This document shows, piece after piece, positions 16,057-26,089 of a stretch of DNA of 54,188 nucleotides. The notes under the pieces are model-generated. The model was not told the origin of the DNA. It ran no database searches and was given only the letters and a program-made list of their open reading frames with translations. The stretch lies in the NCBI GenBank assembly GCA_030700315.1, contig JAUYJO010000200.1, positions 1 through 54,188 of the forward strand. The letters are read 5' to 3'. Position numbers and translations under genes: made by a program. Numbering within the stretch: the stretch's first letter is position 1; each line of letters opens with the position of its first letter. Source of the stretch: Gallionella sp. GTDB lineage: Bacteria > Pseudomonadota > Gammaproteobacteria > Burkholderiales > Gallionellaceae.

Positions 16057-17463
16057 TTAAGGTGCGGGTGCGAATAAGGCGATCAATTGGGCAATGCTTG
16101 CAGCATAGGGTTCGCGCTGGAACATGTCCTGTTTGAGGAATTGTTCCATTCTCGGATAGAGCACGATCGCCTCGTCCAGCAAGGGGTCGCTACCCCGGAC
16201 ATAGGCGCCGACGCTGATCAAGTCGCGGTTGCGTTGGAAATGCGCATACATATGCTTGAAACGTTGCACGGCGGCCAGATGTTCCGGCGATGCCAGGCGC
16301 GACATGACGCGGCTGATCGATGCCTCGATGTCGATTGCCGGATAATGACCCTGTTCCACCAGTCGCCGCGACAGCACGATATGGCCATCTAAAATGGCGC
16401 GCGCGCTGTCGGCAATCGGATCCTGCTGGTCGTCGCCTTCGGTCAGCACGGTGTAGAAGGCGGTGATCGAGCCGCCGCCTTCCGTGCCGTTGCCGGCACG
16501 TTCCACCAGTTGCGGCAGCTTGGCGAAAACGGAAGGCGGATAACCCTTGGTGGCGGGCGGTTCGCCGACCGCCAGCGCAATTTCGCGCTGCGCCATGGCG
16601 AAACGGGTCAGCGAATCCATGATCAGCAATACATTTTTGCCCTGGTCGCGGAAGTGTTCGGCGATCGTGGTGGCGTAGGCTGCACCTTGCAGGCGCATCA
16701 GCGGCGACGTGTCTGCCGGCGTGGCGACCACCACCGAGCGCGCCATGCCTTGTTTGCCGAGAATGTCGTTGATGAATTCCTTGACTTCGCGACCGCGCTC
16801 GCCGATCAAGCCGACCACCGTGATGTCCGCGCTGGTATAGCGCGCCATCATGCCGAGCAACACGCTTTTGCCGACGCCGCTGCCGGCAAACAACCCCATG
16901 CGCTGTCCGCGCCCCACGGACAGCATGCTGTTGATGGCGCGCACCCCGACATCCAGGGGTTTGTCGATCGAAGCGCGTTCCAGCGGATTGATCGGGCGGC
17001 TTTGCAGCGGCGCGGTTTCGGTATCCGGCAGCGGCCCCAGTTGATCGAGCGGTTTGCCGGCACCATCCAGCACGCGGCCCAGCAACATATTGCCGACCGG
17101 CAGGTGTTTGGTGCGATCGGCAATACGGCGTACCGGTTTGCGTTTGCTTGACAGTGTCAGCATATGCTTCGGTTCAATCTGCATCACGCGCGCGCCGGGC
17201 ACCAATCCATGTACATCTTGCTCCGGCATCAGAAATATTTTGTCCCCGGCAAAACCGACCACTTCCGCCTCGGCGACATGGTTTTGCAGGTGAATCGCGC
17301 AAGTGCTGCCGATCGGCATTTTCAAACCGGCGGCCTCCATCACCAGCCCGGTCACCTTGGTCAGGTGGCCGCTTGATGGCATGGGGTTGCACTCCGCCAC
17401 ATAGCCTCGGCCTTCATCGAGGAAAGCGCGCCACCTGACGTCGTGAGGGTTCAGGTCAGCCAT
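16057..17463 (-). CDS. fliI: Flagellum-specific ATP synthase FliI
   Basis: FliI is the hexameric ATPase of the flagellar export apparatus. The 468-residue protein has a beta-barrel N-domain, the Walker A loop [20 protein letters not shown], the family sequence [19 protein letters not shown], Walker [21 protein letters not shown] and [20 protein letters not shown]. Length and motifs are normal, and all catalytic residues appear to be present. It overlaps fliH by 13 bases, which suggests coupled translation of the ATPase with its regulator. Confidence 0.97.
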   Translation of the reverse strand: MADLNPHDVRWRAFLDEGRGYVAECNPMPSSGHLTKVTGLVMEAAGLKMPIGSTCAIHLQNHVAEAEVVGFAGDKIFLMPEQDVHGLVPGARVMQIEPKHMLTLSSKRKPVRRIADRTKHLPVGNMLLGRVLDGAGKPLDQLGPLPDTETAPLQSRPINPLERASIDKPLDVGVRAINSMLSVGRGQRMGLFAGSGVGKSVLLGMMARYTSADITVVGLIGERGREVKEFINDILGKQGMARSVVVATPADTSPLMRLQGAAYATTIAEHFRDQGKNVLLIMDSLTRFAMAQREIALAVGEPPATKGYPPSVFAKLPQLVERAGNGTEGGGSITAFYTVLTEGDDQQDPIADSARAILDGHIVLSRRLVEQGHYPAIDIEASISRVMSRLASPEHLAAVQRFKHMYAHFQRNRDLISVGAYVRGSDPLLDEAIVLYPRMEQFLKQDMFQREPYAASIAQLIALFAPAP

Positions 17464-18077
17464 GATTTATCCTGGCCGATCGATTCGACGATGCGCTTCC
17501 AGCGTGTTTCCGTGGCGGCATCCACCTGGGTGTGCGCGGTTTCCACGCGACATCCGCCGCGTCGGATTTTTGCATCGGTAAATATCTTCCATCCGGTATG
17601 AGACAGCTCTTCGCCCATCTGCTTGCGCAACAGTTCCGCATCGTCAGGATGCAGGATCAAGTGGGCATTCTGATTGAAATGCGGCAGTCCGCCAATAGCC
17701 TCGTTAACGATTTTCAGGATGACTTCCGGTCTTTCCTGGAGGATTTCACCGGTCATTTTGCGCGCAATTTCCAGCGATAAATCCAGCAGCGACTGCGCCA
17801 GTTGCTCGTCCATCTGGTTGAGCGCATTTTGCAGTGTTTGCAGCATGGTATGAATTTGCGCCGCCTCGGTGCGCGCCTGCTGGATGCCGGCGGCGTATCC
17901 CGCATTATGGCCTTGCGTGTAGCCTTCATCGTGCGCTTGCTGGCGGATGCTCTCCAGTTCTGCGACGGTGGCGAGCGCGTTACTTTGCTGCTTGCTGCCG
18001 GAATGTGCGTCGAACGAGGCCAGCTCCCAGCGTTCAAAGGCGGTGAGTTGCTCTTTGCCGATAATCACGCTAGACAT
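17451..18077 (-). CDS. fliH: Flagellar export regulator FliH
   Basis: FliH binds and restrains the FliI ATPase and anchors it at the C-ring. The 208-residue protein has an N-terminal tail, a helical middle with the small-residue repeat typical of FliH ([20 protein letters not shown]), and a C-terminal V-ATPase-E-like domain: LARKM-type [38 protein letters not shown] and [20 protein letters not shown]. Its start overlaps fliG by eight bases. Confidence 0.93.
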   Translation of the reverse strand: MSSVIIGKEQLTAFERWELASFDAHSGSKQQSNALATVAELESIRQQAHDEGYTQGHNAGYAAGIQQARTEAAQIHTMLQTLQNALNQMDEQLAQSLLDLSLEIARKMTGEILQERPEVILKIVNEAIGGLPHFNQNAHLILHPDDAELLRKQMGEELSHTGWKIFTDAKIRRGGCRVETAHTQVDAATETRWKRIVESIGQDKSWLT

Positions 18078-19065
18078 AGGTGTCCTCTTCTCCCTTGCTG
18101 CTTAATGCAACCTGGCCTTCGTCGGCCAGACGCCGCACGATTTTGAGAATTTCTTTTTGGTTGGCTTCGACTTCGCTGAGCCTGACCGGCCCTTTGGCTT
18201 CCAGGTCTTCGCGCATCATTTCGGAAGCGCGTTTTGACATGTTCTTGAAAATCTTTTCGCGCAATTCTTCGCTGGCCCCCTTGAGCGCGACAATCAGCGA
18301 TTCGGACTGGACTTCGCGTAGCACCAGTTGGATGCCGCGATCATCGACATCCAGCAAATTCTCGAAGACGAACATTTTGTCTTCAATTTGTTGCGCCAGC
18401 TCGGGATCGTAATTGCGCACATTTTCCATCATTTCCGCTTCCAGCGTGCCGCCCATGAAATTGAGTATTTCTGCGGCAGTGCCCACCCCGCCGTGCAGGC
18501 TCTTTTTTCCGGTGCCCCCGCCGGCCATGAGCTTGCCCAGCACGTCATTGAGTTCGCGCAACGCGACAGGCTGCACCCCGTCCAGCGTGGAAATGCGCAG
18601 CAGCACATCGTTGCGGGTGCGCTCGGTCAGCATTTTCAAGATGTCGGCCGCCTGATCCGGTTCCAGGTGAACCAGAATGGTCGCGATGATCTGCGGATGT
18701 TCGTTGCCGATCATCTCGGCCACTGCGCCAGGATCCATCCATTTCAGGCTTTCGATGCCGCTGGTATCGCTGTTGTGCATGATGCGATCCAGCAAGCCCT
18801 TGGCCTTGTCGTCGCCCAGCGCCTTGGTGAGCATATTGCGGATGTAATCGTTGGAATCCATCCCGATGGTGGTCTTGCCCGATGCGGAAATGATGAAGTC
18901 GTGGAATACTTGCGCGATGTCGTCGCGGCTGAGATTTTTCAGCGTCATCATCGCCGCGCTGATTTTTTGCACTTCCTTGGGCTCGAGATATTTCAATACC
19001 TGAGCCGCCTCGTTCTCGCCGAGCGTCATCAGGAAAATTGCGCTTTTTTCGACCCCGTCAACCAT
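18070..19065 (-). CDS. fliG: Flagellar motor switch protein FliG
   Basis: FliG is the rotor protein that faces the stator and generates torque. The 331-residue product has the three armadillo-type domains: GVEKSAIFLMTLGENEAAQV near the start, NEHPQIIATILVHLEPDQAA with the EHPQ motif in the middle, and the C-terminal torque helix FENLLDVDDRGIQLVLREVQ with conserved charged residues. Length is standard. It overlaps fliF by eight bases and fliH by eight. Confidence 0.97.
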   Translation of the reverse strand: MVDGVEKSAIFLMTLGENEAAQVLKYLEPKEVQKISAAMMTLKNLSRDDIAQVFHDFIISASGKTTIGMDSNDYIRNMLTKALGDDKAKGLLDRIMHNSDTSGIESLKWMDPGAVAEMIGNEHPQIIATILVHLEPDQAADILKMLTERTRNDVLLRISTLDGVQPVALRELNDVLGKLMAGGGTGKKSLHGGVGTAAEILNFMGGTLEAEMMENVRNYDPELAQQIEDKMFVFENLLDVDDRGIQLVLREVQSESLIVALKGASEELREKIFKNMSKRASEMMREDLEAKGPVRLSEVEANQKEILKIVRRLADEGQVALSSKGEEDTYV

Positions 19066-20683
19066 TGCCGTTCACCCATTCCTTGACCACGCTGGCGACA
19101 ATCTTGGGTTCCTGTTGGGCAATTTGCCGGGCCGTTTGCAGGCTTTGCTCATAGGAGGGGCCAGCGGGCGAATAGGTGGCTTCGGGGATGGCTTCACTTG
19201 CCTCGGATGCGGTGAAGCCACCCGTTTTGCTATTCAGGCTAATCAGGGTATCCAGCGCCGGTTTGAGGATACGGAAGATCACAAAGAACATGATCGCGGC
19301 AATCAACGCGTATTTGAGCAGCTCTTTCCCCAACTCGATGTTATCGGGCTGCTTCCAGAGCGGCGATTCTTCGACTATTTCCTTGCTCTCGTTAAAGGAG
19401 GTAACCTGTACGTTCAGGCTGTCGCCGCGAGCCTGGTCGAACCCCATCGCATCCCTGACCAGGTTGTCGATCTGCTCCCTCTCCGCATCGGTCAGCGGCT
19501 TGATGCTGCTTTTACCTTTTGCGTCAGTCACCCGGCGATTTCCGTTCACCACGACCGCGACCGACAGGCGCTTGATGGAACCAACCGGCAGGATGGTGTG
19601 ACGTATGGTCCGATCCACTTCGTAATTCACGGTCGATTCCTTTTGCAGATTGGAGATGTTTCCGTTGGTTACGGTTCCACCTCCCACCGGTGCGCCCGCG
19701 TTGGAGACGATAGGCGCAGTGGCCGGAACCGGGGGCTGATTGGTCAGCGCGCCGGGGACACCGCTGGCGCTCAGTCCGGAGCCATTTAGCGATTCTGAGT
19801 TTTGCTGGCTGCGTATCGCGCTTTCATTAGGTGGCTGATTCGGCTTGTAGCTCTCGGAAGTTTGTTCGGTGCGCGAAAAATCGATATCAGCCGACACCTG
19901 CGCGCGCATATTGCTCGCGCCGAGCATCGGAGCCAGTAATATTTCAATCCGTTTGACATAGCTTTGTTCGATTTGTTGCACATATTTGAGCTGATTGGCG
20001 TCCAGGCCTTCGTTGGCAGTGCCGTCGTGGCTGGCGCTCAGCAGTGTGCCGTTCTGGTCTACCACGGTCACATTTTTCGCGGACATTTCCGGCACACTGC
20101 TCGAAATCAGGTGAACGATCGCGCTGACCTGCGCGGAGTCGAGCAAGCGCCCACCTTGCAGGGACAGCACCACGGAGGCGCTGGGTTTTTGTTGCTCCTT
20201 GACGAACACGCTGGGTTTGGGAATAGCCAGGTGGACGCGTGCGGCGGCCACCGCCCCGATGCTCTCCACCGAACGCGCCAACTCACCCTCCAGGGCGCGC
20301 TGGTAATTGACCTGCTCGGCGAATTGGGTGATGCCGAACTTCTGGTTTTCCATCAATTCGAAGCCGACATTGCCACCCTTGGGGAGCCCCTGTGAAGCCA
20401 GCTTCAGGCGGGCTTCATGTACCTGATTGGAGGCGACCAGCAACGCTCCCCCGCCTTCGGCAAACTTGTAGGGAATATTCATTTGCTGCAATGACTCGAT
20501 GATAGCCCCGCCATCGCGATCGGATAAATTGCTGTACAGCACACGGTAATCGGGCGTTTGTCCCCATATCCACGCGCCGGCGATGAGCGTGAACAATGCT
20601 ACAACGCCCACCCCCAACCCCATTTTTTGCTGGAGGGTGAGTTGATTAAACAGGTTTGTCGTTTTATTTTCTTGTTCAGCCAT
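19058..20683 (-). CDS. fliF: Flagellar MS-ring protein FliF
   Basis: FliF forms the membrane MS-ring that nucleates the flagellum. From ATG 20683 (AEQENKTTNLFNQLTLQQKM) it has 541 residues. There are two membrane helices (about residues 24-44 and 435-455), the ring-building motifs YSNLSDRDGGAIIESLQQMN and GALLVASNQVHEARLKLASQ, and a C-terminal FliG-binding tail ending PKIVASVVKEWVNGNG. The frame remains open upstream to 20761 without homology. It is the first gene of the long - strand fli run, divergent from fliE. Confidence 0.96.
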   Translation of the reverse strand: MAEQENKTTNLFNQLTLQQKMGLGVGVVALFTLIAGAWIWGQTPDYRVLYSNLSDRDGGAIIESLQQMNIPYKFAEGGGALLVASNQVHEARLKLASQGLPKGGNVGFELMENQKFGITQFAEQVNYQRALEGELARSVESIGAVAAARVHLAIPKPSVFVKEQQKPSASVVLSLQGGRLLDSAQVSAIVHLISSSVPEMSAKNVTVVDQNGTLLSASHDGTANEGLDANQLKYVQQIEQSYVKRIEILLAPMLGASNMRAQVSADIDFSRTEQTSESYKPNQPPNESAIRSQQNSESLNGSGLSASGVPGALTNQPPVPATAPIVSNAGAPVGGGTVTNGNISNLQKESTVNYEVDRTIRHTILPVGSIKRLSVAVVVNGNRRVTDAKGKSSIKPLTDAEREQIDNLVRDAMGFDQARGDSLNVQVTSFNESKEIVEESPLWKQPDNIELGKELLKYALIAAIMFFVIFRILKPALDTLISLNSKTGGFTASEASEAIPEATYSPAGPSYEQSLQTARQIAQQEPKIVASVVKEWVNGNG

Positions 20684-20848
20684 AGTGATTTGCAACCATA
20701 CCTTAAAGCCACTTTTACACTTGGCATAGTACCAGTGGCTAACAGCTCTTTGAAAACGCAAACAAAAGGGGAAACCCCTGCCTGTTCACGCTATAAAAAT
20801 TGCGGCTGGTCGGATATTGTGCCGTCACCTAAAAAAGGAGGCGAAAGC
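20684..20848. promoter_or_regulatory. Divergent fliF-fliE control region
   Basis: These 165 bases separate fliF (-) and fliE (+) and must hold promoters for both. Visible are the small palindrome AGGGGAAACCCCT (about 20768-20779) and a TTGGCATAG stretch, but no sequence meets the sigma-54 GG-N10-GC rule with good flanks, and no FliA consensus is present. The fliE ribosome site AAAAAAGGAGGCG is strong. The promoter type is undecided. Confidence 0.5.
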
Positions 20849-21169
20849 ATGGAAACCTCGGCAGTGGACAGTTTGTTGGCGCAAATGCGCGTTATGAAAG
20901 CGGCAGCGGGATTGCGCGAGCCGCAACCGGCGACGCAAACCGGCAAAGTGGATTTTGCGGACGTGCTGAAATCCTCGTTGGACGGCGTGGCGCGGGCGCA
21001 GGCCAAATCGGAAGACATGCAGAAGGCTTTCGTGCTGGGCGACAGTAATGTTAGCCTGAGCGATACCATGATTGCGATGCAGAAAGCCAGTATCAATTTC
21101 CAGACCGCCGTACAGGTGCGCAACAAGGCCGTGCAGGCTTATAACGACATCATGAACATGCAGGTTTGA
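20849..21169 (+). CDS. fliE: Flagellar hook-basal body protein FliE
   Basis: FliE joins the MS-ring to the rod. The 106-residue protein (METSAVDSLLAQMRVMKAAA at the start) ends with the conserved helix VSLSDTMIAMQKASINFQTA, then VQVRNKAVQAYNDIMNMQV. The open frame extends to 20558, antisense to fliF, but the ATG at 20849 follows AGGAGGCGAAAGC and gives family length. It is transcribed divergently from fliF and converges with the sigma-54 activator gene downstream. Confidence 0.95.
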   Translation: METSAVDSLLAQMRVMKAAAGLREPQPATQTGKVDFADVLKSSLDGVARAQAKSEDMQKAFVLGDSNVSLSDTMIAMQKASINFQTAVQVRNKAVQAYNDIMNMQV

Positions 21170-21220
21170 TTCTTGACGGGGCTGCGTATATCCGCCTTGT
21201 GTATGAATGTTGACTCAACT

Positions 21221-22609
21221 TTAGCCCTCGTCATCCCTGCCTTGGTCTGCCCTGCCTTGGTCTGCTTGAATATCCAGTTTTTTCATTTTTTCCCAAAGAT
21301 TCTTGCGGCTGATGCCCAGGTTGGCTGAGGTATGCCCAAAATGCCACTGGTTGCGCTCCAGCGCAAGCAGGATGAATTTGCGTTCGCAGTCGTGCAGGTA
21401 AGCTGCCAGGCTACTGTCACCAGTCATTTCTTCTCTGTGCTGTTGGCTGGCGGGCGCTTCATCGAAGAACGCCGAGGGTTCCAGCGCGCTTTGGTGTGAC
21501 AGGATGCATGCTCTCTCGATACTGTGTTTGAGTTCGCGCAGATTGCCCGGCCACGGGTGGTTGAGCAGGGCACGTTCCGCGAGCGTGGGGATGGAACGAC
21601 TTGCTTCGCCGTGCTGCGCGGCACATTGGTGCAGAAACAGCCGCGCAAACCAGAGGATGTCTTCCTTGCGCTCGCGCAGCGGCGGGACGCGCAGACGGAT
21701 GACGTGTACGCGGTAGTACAGGTCTTCGCGGAAAGTGCCCTCCTCGACCATTTTTTTCAGGTCGCGGTTGGTGGCGCAAATCAGGCGCACGTCCACCGGT
21801 ATCGGGGTTTCGCCGCCGACGCGGACGACGCGGCGCTCCTGAATGGCGCGCAGCAACTTGACCTGCATGGAGAGCGGCATATCTCCGATCTCGTCGAGAA
21901 ACAGCGTGCCGCCGTGCGCCTGCTCAAAAACGCCTTTGTGGGTGCGTGCAGCTCCGGTAAAGGCACCTTTTTCATACCCGAACAATTCGGATTCGAGCAG
22001 CGTTTCGGTGATCGCGCCGCAGTTGACCGGCACGAAGGGTTTGTCTTCTGCACCACCGCGTGTGTGCAGGTGGATAAGTTGCGCGACATGCTCCTTGCCG
22101 ACGCCGGATTCGCCGGTGATCAGGACGATGTTGGCCAGGCGTGCCAGGCGCGGAATGCTCTCTTCGATGCTGCGCATGGCGGGGGAGATGCCAAGTGTGT
22201 TGAGATGTGCACTTGCCTGCAAAACGATTTCGGGAAGCGGGCAGAGCTGGCAGATTTTTTCGACCAGTTGGTCAAGGTCAAAGGGTTTGCTGATATAGTC
22301 AGCGGCACCGTGTTTGAGCAAGCGCACCGCGCGGTCAATCGAGGCATAACCGGTGATGAAGATAAACGGCGGAAGAGCCTGCTTTTCCGCAAGCAGTTTT
22401 TCGAAAAGCGCTTCGCCATTCAAATCGGGCAGGTGGATGTCGCTGATGACCAGGTCATATTTCTTGCTGGTTATGGCGTGCAGCGCATCGGTGCCGGTGT
22501 GATGCCAGTCAACCCGCAAACCTTCCAGCGCAAAACGGTCGCACAGCGACTCGCCCATGATTTCGTCATCTTCGATCAGGCAAAGAACAGGCTGCATGGA
22601 TTTATTCAT
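21221..22609 (-). CDS. NtrC-family sigma-54-dependent response regulator
   Basis: This is a transcription activator that opens sigma-54 promoters when its receiver is phosphorylated. The 462 residues comprise a receiver domain (acidic pair at residues 14-15, phospho-acceptor Asp 57 in [17 protein letters not shown], and SKPFD), an AAA+ domain with Walker [12 protein letters not shown], the sigma-54 contact loop GAFTGA and Walker [20 protein letters not shown], and a C-terminal Fis-type helix-turn-helix ([15 protein letters not shown]). It overlaps the kinase gene by eight bases. Its targets are unknown. It is unlikely to be the flagellar regulator FlrC/FleR, since its kinase is membrane-bound with a periplasmic sensor. 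Confidence 0.9.
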   Translation of the reverse strand: MNKSMQPVLCLIEDDEIMGESLCDRFALEGLRVDWHHTGTDALHAITSKKYDLVISDIHLPDLNGEALFEKLLAEKQALPPFIFITGYASIDRAVRLLKHGAADYISKPFDLDQLVEKICQLCPLPEIVLQASAHLNTLGISPAMRSIEESIPRLARLANIVLITGESGVGKEHVAQLIHLHTRGGAEDKPFVPVNCGAITETLLESELFGYEKGAFTGAARTHKGVFEQAHGGTLFLDEIGDMPLSMQVKLLRAIQERRVVRVGGETPIPVDVRLICATNRDLKKMVEEGTFREDLYYRVHVIRLRVPPLRERKEDILWFARLFLHQCAAQHGEASRSIPTLAERALLNHPWPGNLRELKHSIERACILSHQSALEPSAFFDEAPASQQHREEMTGDSSLAAYLHDCERKFILLALERNQWHFGHTSANLGISRKNLWEKMKKLDIQADQGRADQGRDDEG

Positions 22610-24059
22610 AAGGTTCCCGCAAAGGTAATTGAACGGTAAATTGGGTTTCGTCCGGCTCGCTTTGTACCGTGATGGATCCGCCCAGTTGTTGCACGATCTG
22701 GTAGATCACCCACAACCCCAGGCCGCTTCCGCTCTCGCCCAGCGAAGTGAATGGCTCGAACAGGTAGGCCACCTTTTCCGGCGGAATATAGGAACCGTTG
22801 TTGCTGACGTCGATGATGAGATTGTCGCTGTCGCGATAGATATGCAGGCGGACCTGGCCGTGTTCCTGCGTTGCGTGGACGGCGTTCAGCAGCAGGTTGA
22901 TGATGACCTGCCTCGCCAGAGTGGATGGAATGGATTGGATGCCGGCGATTTCGATATCCGACGCAAAGTTGACGTGTTTTGCATGCACGTCGGGTTGAAT
23001 CAGAGTGCAGATGTCCTCTACATCGTTCTGGTCGAAGGGGCGCGCTTTCGATTTTGCTTCCACCAGCAAGGCTGCGACTGTTTCCTTGACCTGGATGAGC
23101 CCGCGTTCCAGGATGGAAAGGGTTTTCAGGATGAGGGGGTCTTGCGCGCCATGCCGCTTGTAGGTGCTGATGGCGTTGAGCATACCGCCCAGCGGGTTAT
23201 TGATTTCGTGGGCAATACCTGCGGTCAACCGCCCAATCGCGGCAAGGCGGTCGGATGCGATAACCTGTTGCTGCAGCAGCTCTTTTTCCTTGAGTTCGGC
23301 GAGCATGCCTTTGAAAGACTTGCCAAGCTGCCCTATTTCATCGCCAGATTCTTCAAGCATGATTTCGCCCGATTCCGGCAGGTTGGGCGTGATATTGCTC
23401 ATTGCGTCGGAAAGCTGCAACAAGGGCGCCGCCATCTTGCGCCCCCAGTACATGCCCAGAGGCAGCAATACGACGAGAACCAGCAGGGTAATCAGGATGG
23501 CACCCTGGGTCAGGCTGTAAAAGCGGGATGTGAATGGCGATTTGGGGTAGCTCATGACCAGCGTGCCAATCCGCAACCCGTCGGATTGGATCGGGATGAG
23601 CAAGAACAAGTTTTCCGACTTGTGCGGTTCCACAACCGTGGGGTGCGAATCCTGCAAGTCCGGCAGGGCTTTCAGTATTTCGGTGAAGCGCGGCTCGATG
23701 GTTGCCGGATCGCTCAATATGGGAAAGCGGGCCGGCTGTGTGGCGACATAAACTTTGTTGGTGGCATCGAGGATGAGAATGTACTCCGCTCCCTGATCCG
23801 GGGCGCGATATTCCGGAATGCGGAATGGGGCGTTGATGATTTCAAACGAACGCCATACGTCGTCATGCAGAATCGGCTCGACAACGGTGTCGGCGATTAC
23901 GCGCCCCATTCTGTCTGCATTGGCAATCAGGTTGTTGCGCAGATCATCGATGCCGCGATAAACCAGCGTCGATGTCAATACGAAAGCTGTCACGATTACC
24001 AGCACGGTAACGCGCAAGGGGATCTTGTATTTGAGGCTGACGTTTTTGAGATGCATCAT
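22602..24059 (-). CDS. Membrane sensor histidine kinase
   Basis: This is the sensor kinase paired with the downstream NtrC-type regulator. The 485-residue protein has two membrane helices (about residues 14-33 and 188-210) flanking a periplasmic domain of about 150 residues with AEYILILDATNKVYVATQPA. They are followed by a HAMP linker, the HisKA motif GRLTAGIAHEINNPLGGMLN with the phospho-acceptor His, and an HATPase domain (INLLLNAVHATQEHG, FEPFTSLGESGSGLGLWVIY). It overlaps the binding-protein gene by four bases (ATGA) and the regulator gene by eight, so all three are made from one message. Confidence 0.9.
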   Translation of the reverse strand: MMHLKNVSLKYKIPLRVTVLVIVTAFVLTSTLVYRGIDDLRNNLIANADRMGRVIADTVVEPILHDDVWRSFEIINAPFRIPEYRAPDQGAEYILILDATNKVYVATQPARFPILSDPATIEPRFTEILKALPDLQDSHPTVVEPHKSENLFLLIPIQSDGLRIGTLVMSYPKSPFTSRFYSLTQGAILITLLVLVVLLPLGMYWGRKMAAPLLQLSDAMSNITPNLPESGEIMLEESGDEIGQLGKSFKGMLAELKEKELLQQQVIASDRLAAIGRLTAGIAHEINNPLGGMLNAISTYKRHGAQDPLILKTLSILERGLIQVKETVAALLVEAKSKARPFDQNDVEDICTLIQPDVHAKHVNFASDIEIAGIQSIPSTLARQVIINLLLNAVHATQEHGQVRLHIYRDSDNLIIDVSNNGSYIPPEKVAYLFEPFTSLGESGSGLGLWVIYQIVQQLGGSITVQSEPDETQFTVQLPLREPYE

Positions 24060-24946
24060 TGCTTTTGAGCGGCTTTATTTCTGGTTTTATCAACAAAGCG
24101 GGACATTTCCTCAATGCTGTCAAAAAGACTGTCGTTGCCGTACACAAAACCATCCAGGTTAAGCTTGTTCAGCAGGCGGACACCTTCTTCGTCATGCGCC
24201 ATGTGAAGCAGCACTTGCTGCATGGTAGCGATATCCTGTTTTGAGGTGGCGGCGCCTGCCACAAAGGGAGGATGCCCGAATTGCGGAGACTTGCTCACAA
24301 TCCGAGTTTTTGAAGTCATCTCGGGATGCGATAGCGCCAGCGTGTCCCACACATAGCCATCAACCGCGCCGCCTTGCGCCAAGCCGCTTGCAACCGCATC
24401 GATCACTTTGCGATGGCTCCAGGTGAAAAATGTCTTGGAAAAAAATGCGGATGGAGTTTTGCCCAACTTGGACAGCAAGTATTCGGTGTAGAGGTGGCCT
24501 GAATTGGAGTCAGGGTCAGAAAAAGCAAAGTTTTTCCAGTGTAGATCGGACAGCGATTGTGTCTGTTTGTCGGAGCTTGGGACAATTAGATATGATTGAT
24601 AAAGTGGCTCTCCTTGGTATAGGGGTACAGCGACAAGACGGAATGATTTCTTGTTGCGCACATACGGGTAGCCGCACAGCCAGGCGAAATCGAGTTTTCC
24701 CTCTCGCAGTAAATCGACTATTTCGCGATAATTGCCGCGCTGGACGAACACCACCGGTTGTGCCAGATGCTGTTGCAGATAGTTGCGCCACTCGTTGATG
24801 AAGGTCGCCTGATAGTCCAGAAATACCGGCGTTAATCCAATACGGATCGGCGGTTTGGCCGGTTGATCGGTCGCGTGCAGTGCGGGTGAAAACAGCAAGG
24901 TCAGCAACAGGAACAGTATGCGAATCAGCGTGATTAATCCAGTCAT
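24056..24946 (-). CDS. PhnD-like periplasmic binding protein (sensor component)
   Basis: This is a periplasmic solute-binding protein of the phosphonate/phosphite-type family (PhnD-like, cluster F fold). The 296 residues from ATG 24946 start with a signal peptide (LIRILFLLLTLLFSPALHA). The body has RIGLTPVFLDYQATFINEW, YREIVDLLREGKLDFAWLCG, SDPDSNSGHLYTEYLLSKLG and AQGGAVDGYVWDTLA, the last two being usual ligand-pocket motifs. No ABC permease or ATPase is next to it; it is instead coupled to a histidine kinase. It probably presents a ligand to the kinase, as the fused PhnD-like domain does in TtrS-type sensors. The ligand cannot be told from sequence. Confidence 0.82.
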   Translation of the reverse strand: MTGLITLIRILFLLLTLLFSPALHATDQPAKPPIRIGLTPVFLDYQATFINEWRNYLQQHLAQPVVFVQRGNYREIVDLLREGKLDFAWLCGYPYVRNKKSFRLVAVPLYQGEPLYQSYLIVPSSDKQTQSLSDLHWKNFAFSDPDSNSGHLYTEYLLSKLGKTPSAFFSKTFFTWSHRKVIDAVASGLAQGGAVDGYVWDTLALSHPEMTSKTRIVSKSPQFGHPPFVAGAATSKQDIATMQQVLLHMAHDEEGVRLLNKLNLDGFVYGNDSLFDSIEEMSRFVDKTRNKAAQKQ

Positions 24947-25031
24947 AGCCGCCGCTCCCCGGTTCAGTGCGCAGATATGGAGCCGACCAAGTGGTTTGTC
25001 GTTCATGCGGGTAACCCCCTATTCCAAACTT

Positions 25032-26084
25032 TCAAGATTTGTTGGCCGGCAAATTTACCAGTTCCGATGTTTTGTTGTACCACCCACGCGACGCATTGGC
25101 AATTTTTACCACCAACAGCATCACCGGTACCTCGATCAGCACGCCGACCACGGTCGCCAGCGCAGCACCAGACTGGAAACCGAACAGGCTGATGGCGGTA
25201 GCCACGGCCAGCTCGAAGAAGTTGCTCGCGCCGATCAGCGCCGACGGGGCGGCGACGCAGTGCGCCACGCCGAGGCGACGGTTCAGCCAATAGGCCAACC
25301 CAGAATTGAACAGCACCTGGATCAGGATCGGCACGGCCAGCATCGCGATGATGAGCGGCTGGGCGATGATGGCCTCGCCCTGAAAAGCGAACAACAGCAC
25401 CAGCGTCAGCAGCAAGGCGGTAATGGAAAGCGGGTTCAGCACGGCCAGCATTTGGCTCAACGCCGCCGCGCCGCGCCGCAACAGCAGCTTGCGCCACACC
25501 TGCGACAACAGCACCGGCAACACGATGTAGAGCACGACCGAGACCAGCAGCGTATCCCACGGCACGGCGATACTCGCGACACCGAGCAGCAGCGCCACCA
25601 GCGGCGCGAAGGCGAATACCATGATGGCATCGTTGAGCGCCACCTGGCTCAGGGTGAACAGCGGCTCGCCGTTCACCAGGCGGCTCCACACGAACACCAT
25701 CGCGGTGCAGGGTGCGGCGGCCAGCAGGATCAGCCCGGCGATATAGCTGTCGAGCTGATCCTGCGGCAGGTAATCGGCGAACACATGGCGGATGAACAGC
25801 CAGCCGAGAAAGGCCATGGAGAAAGGCTTCACGGCCCAGTTGACGAACAGCGTGACGCCCATGCCGCGCCAGTGCTTGCGCACTTCATGCAAAACCGTGA
25901 AGTCGATGCGCAGCAGCATCGGGATGATCATCACCCAGATCAGCACGCCGACCGGGAGGTTGACGTGGGCGATCTCCAGCCCGCCCAGCCACTGAAATGG
26001 CGCGGGAATCAATTGCCCCAATGCAACGCCGATGATGATGCACAGGAATACCCAGACGGTCAGGTAACGTTCGAAAATGCTCAT
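25032..26084 (-). CDS. acr3: Arsenite exporter of the ACR3 family
   Basis: ACR3 exports arsenite across the inner membrane using the proton gradient. The 350-residue protein starts MSIFERYLTVWVFLCIIIGV and has ten predicted helices. The conserved arsenite-site cysteine lies in LLAAAPCTAMVFVWSRLV, and a further family motif is VLLYIVLPVLLSQVWRKLL-like. The frame extends upstream to 26141 but only through a repeat; ATG 26084 matches the family. It is the last gene of the arsenic island, about 545 bases beyond arsA, so it may have its own promoter or rely on readthrough. Confidence 0.93.
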   Translation of the reverse strand: MSIFERYLTVWVFLCIIIGVALGQLIPAPFQWLGGLEIAHVNLPVGVLIWVMIIPMLLRIDFTVLHEVRKHWRGMGVTLFVNWAVKPFSMAFLGWLFIRHVFADYLPQDQLDSYIAGLILLAAAPCTAMVFVWSRLVNGEPLFTLSQVALNDAIMVFAFAPLVALLLGVASIAVPWDTLLVSVVLYIVLPVLLSQVWRKLLLRRGAAALSQMLAVLNPLSITALLLTLVLLFAFQGEAIIAQPLIIAMLAVPILIQVLFNSGLAYWLNRRLGVAHCVAAPSALIGASNFFELAVATAISLFGFQSGAALATVVGVLIEVPVMLLVVKIANASRGWYNKTSELVNLPANKS

Positions 26085-26089
26085 GGTAT

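Noticed and set aside
20684..20848. Sigma-54 promoter between fliF and fliE
   Set aside because: TTGGCATAG and other GG-containing stretches were checked on both strands, but none has GC exactly ten bases after GG with acceptable flanks.
21221..22609. Identification as flagellar regulator FlrC/FleR
   Set aside because: The paired kinase is membrane-bound with a periplasmic domain and is coupled to a binding protein, unlike the cytoplasmic FlrB/FleS. Proximity to the flagellar block alone is not enough.
22629..24068. Long open frame (about 479 codons) on the + strand
   Set aside because: It is antisense to the histidine kinase, whose domains are clear on the - strand. The + strand product is rich in His, Gln and Arg without any family motif, typical of a G+C-rich shadow frame.
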